Of a DNA stretch of 64,000 bases, positions 25,227 through 37,676 are shown in pieces. The stretch comes from Desmodesmus armatus (Eukaryota > Chlorophyta > Chlorophyceae > Sphaeropleales > Scenedesmaceae): assembly GCA_007449985.2 (NCBI GenBank), contig VIIQ02000134.1:186001-250000 (forward strand), in the 5' to 3' direction. Each line of letters opens with the position of its first letter. The stretch's first letter is position 1. Below the pieces are notes generated by a model, which did no database searches, had not been told where the DNA came from, and saw nothing but the letters and a program-made list of their open reading frames with translations. The translations under genes and the position numbers were made by a program.

Positions 25227-28200
25227 TCAGCTGCCTAAGCTGCTGGGCAGCACACGGCGCCTTCTGCCACCTGCTGTGCTGGCTGGTGCAGCTGGCACAG
25301 CTCCGCCGCCACCGTCACTGTCGCTGTCCACATACCCCCCGTCGATGGACTGGGGCCCCAGCAGCGACCCTCCTGCTGTATTCTGCGTCTGCTGCCGCTG
25401 TGTGGTCTGCTGCCGCTGCGTCGTCTGCTGCCGCTTGCCCTGCTGACCACGCCGCCTCTTGCTGCCTGCCCCACCCACTGCCTCATCCTCCGAGTCCTCT
25501 ATAGGTTCCGACAGCACATCGCTGTCTTCAGATATCGGCTCCGAAGCTGCCGCTGCTGCTGCTGCTGCTGCTCGCCTGCCTCCCCTGTGGCGTGTCTGCT
25601 GCGTGTGCTGCTGTGGGCCTTCGTCAGAGCTGATTAGGCCGTCGTCATCACCATCACCTTCAGCGCCTGCTGTGGCGGCATAGCTGACCACACGCTTGGC
25701 AGCAGAGCGGGTGGGGCGCGCACTGCTGGCACCTGCAGCAACGATTACAGAACAGTAATATTGTATAGCTGGCAGGGGCAAAATGCCCTCCCATACGCTA
25801 GCCAGCAAGCCTCAGGCTCATGAGGAGTCCTTGCACTTGGCAAAAACCAGTCAGCAATACACGAGCACAGCACACACACACCACCCAACCATGAGGGCAC
25901 GAGACCCACCAGAAAAGTACACACACTGCAACAACACGGACAAACACGATACATGTTCTAGATGCTGCTAACACACTGGAGCCCTCAACATCCTCTGTAT
26001 GCAGGTGTCCATTCCTCGCCCCAGAACCCTGTCTTCCACGAGTCGCTCACTCGGCCCCTCCTTTATCCACCCTAAATAACCAACCCACCAACCAAGCTAC
26101 CAACCTATTTTTGAACGGGGAAGAGGTTGTCAAGTGGGTACTATCACCGCTGAGCACTGCACCTAGCCTCCACCCTCACACATCAATCACTCAACGAATC
26201 AACAACCAATCAGCAGCCACCCACCTCGCGCCTTCTTGGCCGGCCTCCCCTCCTCATCCGAGTCCGATATGTCCTCGCGCCCACCCCCCTCACTGCTGCT
26301 GCCGCCATCATCACTCTCCACCAACTCCTCACTCTCTGCAGCAGCTGCCTTGCGCCCCCGCCCCCGCCCCCCACGCCCACCTCGCCCACCCCTACTGCCC
26401 CTCCCTCTCGCGGCACTTCCCGCTGCACTCCTGCTCCTGCTGGTCGCCTGGCTGGGGGTACTGCCAGGGGTGTTGCCACCACCACCAGCAGCAGCAGCAC
26501 CTCGTGCCCCACCCACTGACAGCACCCCATTCAAGTTGCTGCCAGTCTTGCCTTGCGGGCTAGTCCCCCCCACCTGCGAGCCCCCTCGCGCAAAGGCCTC
26601 CATTAGTCCCGCCTGGCGCATGCTCCCCGCTGCTGCTCCAGCCGCTGCTGCACCCTTGCGCTGCCGGCCGGCTGCCTTCGGCGCGGGGGGCGGCATGCCC
26701 CCCTTTGCCTTGCCGCCACCCCTGCCGCGACCCCCACCAGCAGCAGCAGGGTCTATGTTTTCGTCGCTGTCGATCCCAACGTCCATGAGGTCTGATTCGT
26801 GTAGGGGCTGTGTGCCAACGCGTGCGGCCCCCTGACCCGCTGCTGCTGCAGCGGCAGAGACTGGGTCCTGGGCAGACTGCTGCTGCGTGCCGTCCTGACG
26901 GCTGGCTGCACGTTGCTGCACACACAGGTTGATCACCTCTGCACACAGCACAGCACAGCAGAATGCTGGACATACAGGAGATATGCCTCACAGGTATCGA
27001 CCATAGTTGACAGATAAGCAGCAAGTTCAGCTGACCATCATGCGGACCCCTTTCCTGGCCATCCTCACATCTCAGGATGACCCCAGGCCCAGGCCAGCAC
27101 TAAGTTCATTTTCTGTACACATTGAAACCTGTACATATCACATCCTATACATACCACATCTTGCGCATATCTTGTGCATATCACTCAGCCGACACATGAC
27201 GTCAACCACTCGCCAACGCCCCCACCTGCTATGTCCTCATCCTTGGCGGGTGCTGAGATGCCATCCGCTTCATCGCCCCCCTCAGCACCAGTCAGCAGGG
27301 AGCCCCCCGGGCGGGACAACTGCAGGCACAGGGGTGTGTGTGGGGTGTGTGGGTGGGGGCGGGGGGGGGGGGGTCGTGTGCAGGCACAGCAAAGGGGGGT
27401 ATGATTGGGTGCAGGCACAGGGAGTGTGTGTGGGGGTGTGTCGGCAGAGGGAGTACAGAGGGAGTGTGTGTGTGTGTGGGGGGGGGGTGCAAACGCAGGG
27501 GGTGGGGTGGGGTGCTGTAGGGTGGGCCGAGGTGGGCCAGGGTTTGTGCATGTCCTGCAAGAAGGGCCCGATGACTGAAAGCCAGCAGCCTGTGAGGCTG
27601 TCCAGTGTCAGCACAAGCTGGCCCTCAACCCTGACGCTACAGGTGAGCAAGCGTGCACGGCATTGAGCAGACTGCAGTGCATTGATGATGCCTCTCAAAG
27701 TATGTTGAGAAGGCTCCTCAACATACATCCATGTGGTGCATCAGCCGGTGCTGTCGTCTTGCATGGCCACTTGACATAGACACACCCTGACCACACCCCA
27801 ATCACATGCACAGCCACAGCCATCCCCCCCCCCCCCCACTCACCACTTGGCCCTGCGTATGCTGCAGCACCCGCGTGACGCAGTCTGCCAGAGCGGCCTT
27901 CTCCTCCTTCTCCACAAACTGGTGCAGCGCCTGTGCCAGGTCGTCGGGGTGGAGGATGTCCAGCTTGGCAGACAGGTTGGCAGCTACTAGGTCCTCGATG
28001 CGAGCCTGGGGGGCCGGGGGGAGGGGTGTTGAAGCAGGGAGGACAGGGAGGGCAGGGAGACGTTGCATTAGCATCTGACTAGGACAGTCAAGGTGTGAGG
28101 GTGCAGGATTTGAGTACAGCGTGTGTGTGTGTGGGGGGGGGGGGGAGGGGGGTAGAGGGGCGACTCACCAGTATGACAGGCACTGGTACACCACTCGTAA

Positions 28201-31200
28201 ATTGTGACATGGTGGGCGACAAGATCCTGCCATGCCGGTCATTGGTACACAGCAGCACCCTTGCTGCTATAGTATACACCAAACCTGGTCTAGCTGCTCA
28301 GGCGGTACGCTGCTAAGCCCCAGCCCTGAACCCCAGCCCTGAATCCCAGCCCTGAACCCAAGCCCTGAACCCCAGCCCTGAACCACACCCCCCCCACCTG
28401 GTCCAGCTGTTCAGGCCGTATGCTGCTGATTCCCAGTCCTGCAGCCACCTCTGCAGCCTCAGCAGCCCGCGCCTCATCCTTCACACGCCTAGCAGCAGCC
28501 TTGGCCCACAGCAGCATGTCATGCGGGTTGGCCACCTGCAGAGATACGTATGAGTGCATGCGCGTGTATTCAATATATTGCACTCAGGCGATACATGTGT
28601 ATGCATGCGTGCGTTCGGACACCCAGACATACATGACTATGTACGGTATGTCATGCGGGTTGGCCACCTGCAAAATGGGCACCATACATATGAGTGCATG
28701 CGTGTGCGTCTAAATTCACTGACCGTATGATTCACGTATGCTCATGCATGCATGTGTGTTGGAACGCACCCATACGGTACATTTGGTACGCATGCGCACA
28801 TCCTGTTGCAGCACGCATTGGGGGAACCCGACACACTTTGACTGGCGTGCTGGCGATTGATCGGGTGGGTTCAAGCCATGTGTCGACATACATACCACCA
28901 CCTCATGGGTGACCCGTGTGGTGCACAGCTACATACATGAAGCGGACACCTGGTAAGAAGGGTGGAGGGCATCTCTCATCGGTGTGAGGCTTGACCTTGG
29001 GCGTCCGGCAGCCTCGGCTGTTGTGTGTGTGGCCAGCCGATGAGGATCCGGCAACCTTGTCATAAAAAAAAACGTCAAGAGAGACGGGCGCTCACCTTGC
29101 CGACATACTTCTGGCCAAAGCGCTGGCTGTTGACAGTGCCAAAGCCAGTGTAGTCAACACGCAGCCGGATCAGCGGCAGCTGCTGCTGCTGCTGCTGCTG
29201 GGCTGTGTTGGTGGAAGGTGCTGGCGGGTTTGATGCTGCGTAGGAGCGGTTGGCCTGCTGGATCATGGCATTCACCTGACATCACACAAAGTGTAAAGTG
29301 ACACAGCACACGTGAATGAATACATGACACAGCACACGTCACGTGAATGAATACGTGACAGCACACGTGAATGAATACGTGACACACCACATGTCACGAT
29401 CGGAATGATGTGACCAACATGTCTAAAAATCAGCAGTGCTGTGAGTGCAGGTACGGGGTCCAACAGCAATGTCATAGCAGGCGGCGTGTTGATGTCCCAT
29501 ACCACCACTTCCCTCTCAACCACCACCATTACCACTCCACCCGCCCCCTCACACAACACACACCACTCCCCCCTCCCACACCTTCCTCTCCAGCAGTGCT
29601 GCGAGTGCCTGTGTGTCCTCAGGGTCCAACAGCAATGTCATAGCAGCCAGTGTAATGCTGTCCCACTACCACCACTCCCCTCCTCAACCACTACCACTAC
29701 CCCCCCCCCCTCGCCCCCCCCCCCCTCCCACACACACACCACTCCCCCCTCCTCACCTTCCTCTCCAGCAGTGCTGTGAGTGCCTGTGTGTCCTCAGGGT
29801 CCAGCGGTGGTGTCACAGCAGCCAGTGTGATGCTGTCCCACATGAAGGGACGCACACTGCCCAGCGGCAGTTGCACGGTGCGCCACTTGTCAACAAGCAG
29901 CTCCAGCAGGAAGGCGTGCTTGGGCTTGGACTCACCTGGGAGAGGGAAGGGTGTGTGGAGGGATTGTTGGTATGGTGTTGGTGCTGCTCAATTCAGCCAT
30001 AAATGTCTGTGTGTGTGTGGGGGGGGGGGGAGTGAGAGGGCGTGAGGGAGTTTGGGAGTGGGAAACAAAGAGAGCGCGCGTGAGAGAGGGGGGGGGACTG
30101 CTCAGCGGCAGCTGCACGGTGCGCCACTTGTCAACAAGCAGCTCAAGCAGGAAGGCATGCTTGGGCTTGGACTCACCTGGGGGGGGGGGGTGAGGGGGTG
30201 AGGGGAGAGGGGGGGGGTGTTGGCATGGGTGGGTGCTGCTGGAGATGGCTGTGTGTGGGGGAGGGGGGGAGCAGCAGCTCAAGCAGGAATGCGTGCTTGG
30301 GCTTGGACTCACCTAGGAGGGGTGTGTGTGTGGGGGGGGGGTGAGTGGGTTGAGAGTGAGGTAGAGTGAGAGGGAGTGAGAGAGAGTGAGAGAGAGTGAG
30401 CAGGAAGGTGTGCTTGGGCTTGGACTCGATGAGTGATCGCGGGGGAGGGAGGGTGAGAGGTTGGTAGGGAGGGGTCTGAGTGTCAGAGGAGAGTGCGCAG
30501 TAGGGTCACACTAAAAATTTGTGGTCCCCCCTTCACCTTACTCCAACCCCTCCCTGTGCTGGCTGCCCGTGCTTTTTGTCAGCACAGAGAATGCAGAGCG
30601 CAGTCACACCAGAACAACCCTACTACGATACGATTCTACAGATATTCCAGCATCGACGGTGTGTGCTAGTTCACTAGGTAGCTGGCTAGCTATCTCTCCT
30701 ACTAGGGTAACTGAAGACAGTCCAACAATGACGTTGTGTGCTACTTGGCTAGCTAGCTAGCCAGCTGTCCGAGTAGCCGCTGCTCACCTTCAGACAGTGC
30801 AGTAGCCACTGATGAGCCTGGCTGTAGCACCTGGACCACCTTCTCACCCACACTGGGCTTTTGAAGGTCCTGACACAGCATGAACACGGCATGAACACAG
30901 CATGAACGCAACATGGACACAGCATGAACACAGCATAGTGTGTTGATCCGAACAAGAGACGTCTCTTTCCCACAGACAAGTCTTGTTTACAACATACGCC
31001 AGTGTGCGACCCAACCCAAAAAGCTTGCAATGAGACCTCACAGCGTCGATACACCACAAAAAAACTAGTGTGCTGCTCCGTCTTTATTCTCCACAGGCAA
31101 GTTTTGTGCATACAACATCTGGCAGTGTGTGGCCCAACCCAACAAGCTTGCCATGCACCCCTACTGCAGGCAGCGCCCAAGCAGGGCAGGAGCCTCCTGC

Positions 31201-32051
31201 AGGCAGCAACATGACAGCCTGACGTATAGAAGCCAGATACCCATGCAGTGTGGGCACGCAAGCGTCCATGTTCATGGCCCAACACACTCCCTCACCTGTA
31301 GGGATGGCATGCATTCATGTTCATGGCCCCACACCACCAAGTCCAGGAAGTCAGGCAGGTGCCGCTCCTGCAGGCAGTTTTTGGCGTTGGGTCCGTGCTG
31401 CACGCGGTTCTGGTGCAGCACAAACACATTCAGCCAGTCATCCTGAGGGATCTCGGCAGTGCTGGCCGGACGCAGCCTGGGCGAAAGGGGAGGGGGGAGG
31501 GGGCACAGGGGGGGGAGGGCTGTTGGGGGGTGCGGGGGACAGGCAGGGGTTTCCACTGTTTCATACAGGCAAGCAACACCCCCCACACAAGCAAGGTGCC
31601 CACATGCACTCAAGGGCCACCTCCTGGCACCAGGAGTGTAACAACATCCCCCACCGTCACTGCGCCCAGCACGAGTGGTGATCGCCGCCCCACCAACACC
31701 CCACGACACCCCACAAACACCCTTAGTGCTCCTAGTGTTGCTGGTGGCTGCCGCCCCCACTCACCACTGCACGCAGCCGGGTGTTTGGAACAGCCTGCCC
31801 AGCCGCTCGTCCCGCACGTTGCCCAGGCCATACAGGGCCACCTTGGTGTCACCCTGGATAACGCCAGCAGAGAGGGAAAGTGAGAGGGAGGGGGGGGGGG
31901 TTCGAGAAATTGGTGGCACCTGTCCTGTTGGACAGCGCCCAGAGAAGGCTGCCACAAAACTGCAAAAGGTGGCACCACCACTGCTGCTGCTGCTGCTGCT
32001 GCCGCTAAACATTTCTGCACCTGTGCTGCTGAAGACCTGCGCACCACCACC

Positions 32052-32089
<38 letters not shown>

Positions 32090-33917
32090 GTGACTCACCT
32101 TCTGTATGAGAACTGGCTGCAGCTTGATGGTGCCGATGTTGTTGCCGCCCAGCAGCTGCAGCAACACAACAACACACCACATGATGCAAACACACACACA
32201 TAGTCAAAGGTTAACCGCTGCTGCATGTTAAACATGTCTGCATGCACACCATGGCATGACATGGCATGGCGCAGGCACGAATGCAAGTCGACACTTCATG
32301 ATTCAGGCTGGGGGATGTGTGCTGGTCCAAAAGCTCACCATGATGGCCAAATGCATGAGCGTTCTACGTGACGTATGCATGTATGCACTCATGCTCACTG
32401 ATATTCCGAACCCCTCGAACTTGAACGCACACCCCACCAAAGCCATGCGCACAAGTATGCACACCCCCTCACAGCCTGAGCGCCCAAAGCCCTATGCAGC
32501 CACACTCACCACTTTGCCAAAGTAGTTGACCAAGCCACAGGTTGACAGCAGGTCTACTGCTGACAGGTTGTCTGCACCTGAGGGGTCATCGTGGTTGCCG
32601 TGGATGGTAAACACAGGCAGGTCGATGTTCATGTTGGGGTTGGCAAAGTTCACACACCTGGCATACGCGGCGCAACAGGACGGCAGGCAGGGTACATACA
32701 TCAGCCCCCGCCATGCACACGGGCGGGAAGGGACAGGTGGGGGGGGGGGTGGCGTAGCATGCTAGACGTGCACACCCCTAGGAGTCTCGACTTAGGCCAG
32801 CGGCCCTCCACAGGCATAGCTGCTTGCTTCTTTACTAACATAAGCACCACATTTCCCAAGCCATTTGCCTGGAGCTCAGGGGCTCTCTCACTGTGATATG
32901 CCAGCTTATGACTGCCAGCTGTGGTCACATGAATGCGGCTGGCAGCTCCTTGCGCAACTGAATATGAAGCCGCCACCTGTCCATCAGTTCCCTTGCAATG
33001 CTGCTGCTGCTGCTGCTGCTCCTGCTGCTGCTGTTGCTGCTGCTGCTGCGGCGGCGGCGGCAACCGCAAAACACCCCCTCCTCACCAGGGGCTGCAAAAA
33101 GGGGCTGCAAAAAGGTGTCTAAACTGTGCTGCCCTGCTCACCCTTCGACAAATATCTCTGCCTGGTTGCTGTTGAGCACCTGTATCTGCACCGGCGTGTC
33201 GCCCAGGCAGTACTTGTTGAAAAGCTGTATGGTGCGGTTGATGGTGGTGCGGGAGGGCTTGTTGTCGTGGAACAGGTCGCCACCCAGCAGCAGCATGTCC
33301 ACGTTCTGCTGCTTGGCCAGCTGCAGAATCTCCTCAAAGGCTCTGAATGAGTCATCTTTGCGGTCCTCCTCCTTCTCCCACACACCCTGTGAGGGAGACA
33401 TGGATGAGGTAGGTGTGTATGGGGAGGGGTGGGGGGGGGGGGAGAGACGGGGGGTGGGTGGGTGGGTGTGGGGGGGGTCACCAACAACGAAAGGAATAAA
33501 GTGAAGGACATAGGGTGAGGAGGGTTGATTAGTGGGAGAGGCTGCTGATGCAAGGGGAGAGGGCCATGAAACCTAGCAGGGGGTGCAGGTCGCCAAAGCG
33601 AGCCACAGGGGGAGGAGGGGTAAGGAAGGGTGAGGGTGCCACAGGTGTGAGAAGGAAGAAAGGCTGAATAGAAAGCGTGAGACCTGAACAGAGCACCTCA
33701 AGCAGACACGATACATGCATGCTGCTCTGGCTGCCTTGAAACCTGAGCTTGCTGCAGGGCCACATGTGGTGATGGTGCTGTGCTGTCAGCGAAGCACACG
33801 ATACTGTCATGCACCCTGCAGAGAAGGAGAGAGCTATGATGCAGCTGCTATCTGTGCTCTCACCAAGTGATTGTCAGTGGAAATGAGCACCCTCAAAAGC
33901 GACTCCTCCTCTGCCAT
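25227..33917 (-). CDS. MRE11: Double-strand-break repair nuclease MRE11
   Basis: Nuclease subunit of the MRN complex (with RAD50 and NBS1), acting in the nucleus on DNA ends. Fourteen exons (minus): 33864-33917, 33142-33386, 32510-32657, 32099-32155, 31765-31853, 31296-31476, 30788-30869, 29757-29935, 29096-29275, 28398-28535, 27844-28005, 27226-27319, 26225-26938 and 25227-25732; phases agree, 942 residues. All phosphodiesterase motifs are present: STDNHLG (D15, H17), [14 protein letters not shown] (D55), [10 protein letters not shown] (N121, H122), [10 protein letters not shown] and VVWGHEHE (H249, H251). The capping domain includes [13 protein letters not shown] and [19 protein letters not shown]. 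The C-terminal 400 residues are disordered, with a glycine-arginine (GAR-like) segment [19 protein letters not shown], acidic Ser-rich stretches and a basic [11 protein letters not shown] near the end. Exons 8 and 10 are flanked by decayed copies of their own ends. Confidence 0.96.
28273..28320. repeat. Copy of MRE11 exon 10 3' end with donor, in intron 10
   Basis: ACCTGGTCTAGCTGCTCAGG at 28278 onward parallels ACCTGGTCCAGCTGTTCAGG at the real exon 10 end (28396 onward), and the similarity runs on for about 20 more bases (CGGTACGCTGCT against CCGTATGCTGCT). A 13-16-bp AGCCCTGAACCCC tandem repeat lies between copy and exon. Confidence 0.75.
28640..28705. repeat. Copy of MRE11 exon 10 5' end with acceptor, in intron 9
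   Basis: GTCATGCGGGTTGGCCACCTGCA at about 28650-28672 repeats the exon 10 start and acceptor at 28518-28540. Downstream ATACATATGAGTGCATGCGTGTGCGT also matches ATACGTATGAGTGCATGCGCGTGT beside the real exon. The copy keeps the CAG acceptor. Confidence 0.8.
29430..29667. repeat. Two decayed copies of MRE11 exon 8 3' half, in intron 8
   Basis: Segments at 29431-29482 and 29583-29667 repeat the exon 8 end at 29757-29842 (shared CAGCAGTGCTG.GAGTGC, GGGTCCA.C, GTCATAGCAG). The second copy keeps a donor-like GAAG/GTGTGG in minus-strand sense. Spacers are C-rich. Confidence 0.8.
30094..30428. repeat. Three decayed copies of MRE11 exon 8 5' end, in intron 7
   Basis: Copies at about 30094-30181 (longest, covering the segment encoding [19 protein letters not shown]), 30269-30317 and 30400-30428. 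They get shorter away from the exon. The first two keep the acceptor context (CACCTGGG or CACCTAGG on the plus strand). G-rich tracts separate them. Confidence 0.82.
30925..31170. repeat. Degenerate tandem duplication of about 100 bp in MRE11 intron 6
   Basis: The segment with CCCACAGACAAGTCTTGTTT..ACAACATACGCCAGTGTGCGACCCAACCCAAAAAGCTTG is followed by a diverged copy (CTCCACAGGCAAGTTTTGTG..ACAACATCTGGCAGTGTGTGGCCCAACCCAACAAGCTTG). No coding content. Confidence 0.65.
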
Positions 33918-34293
33918 CCTGAGGCCACGCTTGGAGGGCCTGGCTCGTGCTGCTCACAGCTTGCTGACACCCTGGCCGTTGCTGCTGCTAACACTGCCTG
34001 CTTTTACTGCATGCCGTTGTAGTTATACGTTGATTAGAATCTGAAGACGTGGGAACAGTGAGAAATGACTACACCAGGGTGTGCTGTGTGAGTCAATCAC
34101 ATTTCAAGAAGTACGTCACAGCAGGTTGTAGGGGTGCGCGCTCATGGACCTCGTCACACAAGCCTTTGATCGCAACCAAGGAGCTCACGGCAGCAAAGCG
34201 GTTGTGCTCATCAACTCTTGATCGCAGAACAGATCAGAGATCACAGATCAACACTTGAGCGGAACAGGCGGTTTTCTATCATATTACATGCAG

Positions 34294-35395
34294 CCATGAA
34301 GATGTCGAATTGGAGCCAGTTGTCCTGGCTGGCAAGACGCGGCTGCAGCACCTACAGATGGACGACTGCATGCTTGTCGCAGCGGGGGATGCAGCTGAGC
34401 TGACGCAGCTGCTGTCCCAGATGCAGCAGCTGCAGCAGCTGACACACCTCGACCTGAGCATGACTTTGTGGGATGAGGAGGAGGGTCACAGCCCCCCTGC
34501 AGCGGCATATGCAGCCCTGACAGCCAGCAGCAGGCTGCAGCACCTCAATATCAGCGACTGCCGACTGCCAAAAGCGGTGTGGCAGCACGTCTTCCCTGCT
34601 GGCAGGCAGCTGCCGCAGCTGCGGGAGCTTGACCTCAGGGACCTCGAGCAGCCAGGGGGGCGGGAAGATGGGGCAGCTCCTGAGGGCAGCCGCCTTGTCA
34701 GCTGCTGCCCTGGGCTGCAGTGTTTGGACATGCGGGGAGTGCCTTACAGTGCAGAGCTGCTGGCCGCGCTGCAGGGGCTGAGCGGGCTGCACACACTGCA
34801 CTTGAGTCATGCTGAGTCTGCAGGGGAGGGCTTGCTGCTGGTGTGTCAGCTGACAGGGCTCAGGGAGCTGACAATGGGTTGGCTTTACAGCAGGAAGGGA
34901 CACGGTCGGCTGGTGCTGCAGCTGACACGGCTGAAGCAGCTGACAGCACTGACGTACGATATCTTAGATGCTGACGTGACCGTCAGCTTGAGCAGCCAAG
35001 TGAGCAATTTCTGGTTAATCTTGCACCTTGCCTGCCTGCTGTGTCTGAGTGTGGGTGTCCAGCTAGTGGCATTGGGCGTAATTGTAATGTGCTCGCTAGT
35101 CCACTGCGTCGCATTCACACACGCTTACAGTAGTGCCAAACACAACCACACTTCCTGTGGTGCCCTGCTGAACTGTGCTCGCCTTGTCATGCATGGCAGA
35201 CATGCACGCATGGGCCGTGTCCGCTGCATCATTCTCTCTGACCCTGTGGGACCCCAAGTGACGCTCTGCCTTTGTGCTGCTGTGGCTGTGCAGGCCCCTG
35301 GTGATGAGCCCGTGTGGCGACAGCTGCTGCAGCGCCACCTCGACCACAGCGACCCTGAGGTGGCGCGACAGGCGGCGGCAGCGTTGGCAGAGTGA
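34294..35395 (+). CDS. Leucine-rich-repeat protein, 5' end unresolved (possibly truncated)
   Basis: Two exons: about 34294-34999 (acceptor TTACATGCAG) and 35294-35395, joined in phase and ending in TGA. The product has irregular LRRs: LTHLDLSMTL, LQHLNISDCRL, LRELDLRDLE, LQCLDMRGVPY, LHTLHLSHAES and LRELTMGWLYS. It ends with a short helical tail (WRQLLQRHLDHSDPEVARQAAAALAE) that resembles a HEAT-type repeat. This is the RNI-like LRR type common in algal genomes; function unknown. No upstream exon with a start codon is evident in the 376 bp before MRE11, so either translation starts at MDDCML (ATG 34358) or this is a fragment of a larger gene. TGTAA at 35503-35507, about 108 bp after the stop, supports a real 3' end. 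Confidence 0.6.
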
Positions 35396-35502
35396 CCAAT
35401 GCCTGCAGCAACAGCAATACGGTGAGTGGGTGGCAGCTGCCAGCAGCGCTAGCTAGCTTGGAACTGGGCTTTGGGCGTGCCTTTTTGTGGACGTGCTTGT
35501 TT

Positions 35503-35507
35503 TGTAA
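35503..35507 (+). promoter_or_regulatory. Putative TGTAA polyadenylation signal of the LRR gene
   Basis: TGTAA 108 bp after the LRR gene's TGA. Confidence 0.4.
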
Positions 35508-36784
35508 CAGGCTGTTTTGGTGAAGCGTGTGTCATGAGCACGCTTGATGCTGCCGACCCAGCTAGGCGGGCTGTTGTTGGGTGCTGGTGGCAGGGGGGGC
35601 TTCAGGTCAGATTAGTGCTGGGGAGAGCGCTGGGCGGGCAAGGGAATAGGCAGGTGGTGGCCAGGCGGGGCAGGAGTCCCGCATCGGGGCTGGGAATCAA
35701 GTACAAGACGCAACTGAGCATCAAGGGGGACCGTCAGGGCTAAGTCAGCATATGGTGCCCAAGTCTTGGGGGGGTAAGAGGCAGATGAGAAGGCCATGTG
35801 TGCTGCAACTGCCTCATGTGCTCTGCTTGCCTGTGCTGCTTTGACTGCCCTGCTGTGCTTTGCGGTTTGCTGCGTCGTGAAGCCCTGTCTGTGGTTTGTG
35901 CCTGTGCAGACTAGTGCTGGAGGCAGTCCAGCGATGAAGTCAGCCCAAGCGCAGCACCAGCACCCTCAACAACCTGTCTCCATGAGCAGCAGATGCAGCA
36001 GGAGCAGCAGATGCAGGAGGATGGTGTGCCAGTAGGTTTGGCGGCAGCACTGCCGAAGCAGTTAGAGCAGTTGCATGCAACAGCAGGTCCTGCTGGCTGG
36101 CACTGCTGCTTGTGCTGGCCCATCACTGATGGGGCCCAGCGGGTGTGGGCAGAGATGGCATCATCATCAGCAGGAAGAGTGTACAGCCTGAATGGTGGTA
36201 GTCCTGTGGGGTCGGCCAGGACTCAGGAGGCATGCAGGGCCAGCAGATCACTGCTCAGCGGTGCTAGTTGGCAGCCAGTGCCGCATGGTGCTGTGTGGAG
36301 TCTGCTATGCTCTTGAATTGCACCCACTGTAGCTTTGACATTTGGACTGGGCTACCTTGTATCTTGAATCAAGCTAGAGCGGTCGCAACTGCTAGTGAAT
36401 GCATTATTAGCTGGCAAATACAACCCATGTACTGCAGCTGCAGATGGGGGGCTGGGGGTGGGGTGTCGGAGGGGGTTTGAACAAGTTTGTTTGTCCATTC
36501 AGCATTGAAAGCAGCAAGCATGCCACATAGCAAGTTGTGCAGGGAAAAGGCAGACACAAGGATGTGGTGTGCAGGGTGACAGGCGCATTGAGCATTGTGC
36601 GTAACTGGAAGGGCCGGTGGCCCGCTTTCTGGCCAAGGCTCCCCAGGACATGCCGTTGTGTGCTCCACTGGCGACACAGGGCGCATGTCTGTGATGAGGC
36701 ATCTATCACTGAGTGCTTACCAACATGTGTATGCGCCCAGTTTCCACGCGTTTGCAACCCTCAGTCAGCTGGACATGGCTCAGA
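35508..36784. other. Intergenic region, no gene seen
   Basis: About 1.3 kb with only short unsupported ORFs in all frames; I see no exon-like segment or repeat of note. Confidence 0.5.
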
Positions 36785-37209
36785 TACCGTATCCACACTA
36801 AGTCTTTCGACAAATTAATTAGGAAATTTGGGTAATGTTGACGAATAATTCCGTGTAAGTAAATTACGAGCAGCAGGTTGTCGAAACATTTCCGTGTTGT
36901 CAAAATTGATCGGTGTGGCTTAGGGCAGGGCAGCTGCCCTGCAGGTCAGTTCAGTCCTGAGAAGCCGCAGTCCAGCCCATGTTGACTGTCCTAGGACTGT
37001 TTTATGCCTCTCACATGCATAGCAGGTGCCTCAGTAGTGCCTTGTGAACGGCGATATACGGTGATCTGCAAGGCAGCTGTCGAAAAGTTTCCGTGGTTGG
37101 GAAATTCGGGGCCCAGCTGTGACGAATAGTTTCCGAATTGAGGAAATTAGGGTCATTTTTCAGCTGTTGTCGAAAATTAATATTCGAAAGACTTACTGTG
37201 GATACGGTA
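36785..37209. mobile_element. MITE-like element with about 27-bp terminal inverted repeats
   Basis: The left end TACCGTATCCACACTAAGTC (36785) and the inverted right end TACCGTATCCACAGTAAGTC (ending 37209) match through TTTCGA. If the outer TA is the target duplication, the element is 421 bp flanked by TA, as in Tc1/mariner-type MITEs; that class is an inference. The interior is far more AT-rich than the surroundings and holds four variants of CGAA.A.TTCCG. No ORF for a transposase. Confidence 0.75.
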
Positions 37210-37676
37210 CCTTCACTAGTTGCCTGGCAATGCCAGGTTGCGATACCATTGTATTATGGTACCAACTGGCTGCGGCAAAGCAGTACTAGGAATAGTACAA
37301 CCTACTGCAACCAGCGAAGCTTTGTTTTCTCAGCAAGCCAGTTCACAATAAATACCGAGTTACCCCCGCTGTCACGTGGCTGTCAACTGCTGGCATGTGA
37401 TTTGAACCTATCAGGCTTCAGGTCTCACATGAGCTGGCTGAACATAAAAGGCTTGCATGAAAGGCCTCCCAAACATTCAGGCGCAACCGAACAGCCCTGT
37501 GTGCCCGCAGTTCTGCATCTGTAGTCAAGATCAACTTGCCAAGTTGGGTATCTGCTAGAGGCCAGCAGCTCCTTTGCAGCAGGACGAACGAAGATATCTG
37601 CCCCGCTGAGCAGTCAAATCTTATCTGTCAAAACGTAACAGCAACACGCAGCAGCTACAGGCACCACCTGGTCTGT

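Noticed and set aside
27550..27660. Possible extra MRE11 exon (frame with [16 protein letters not shown])
   Set aside because: It has a weak acceptor-like start, but exons 11 and 12 already join in phase and the peptide does not resemble MRE11.
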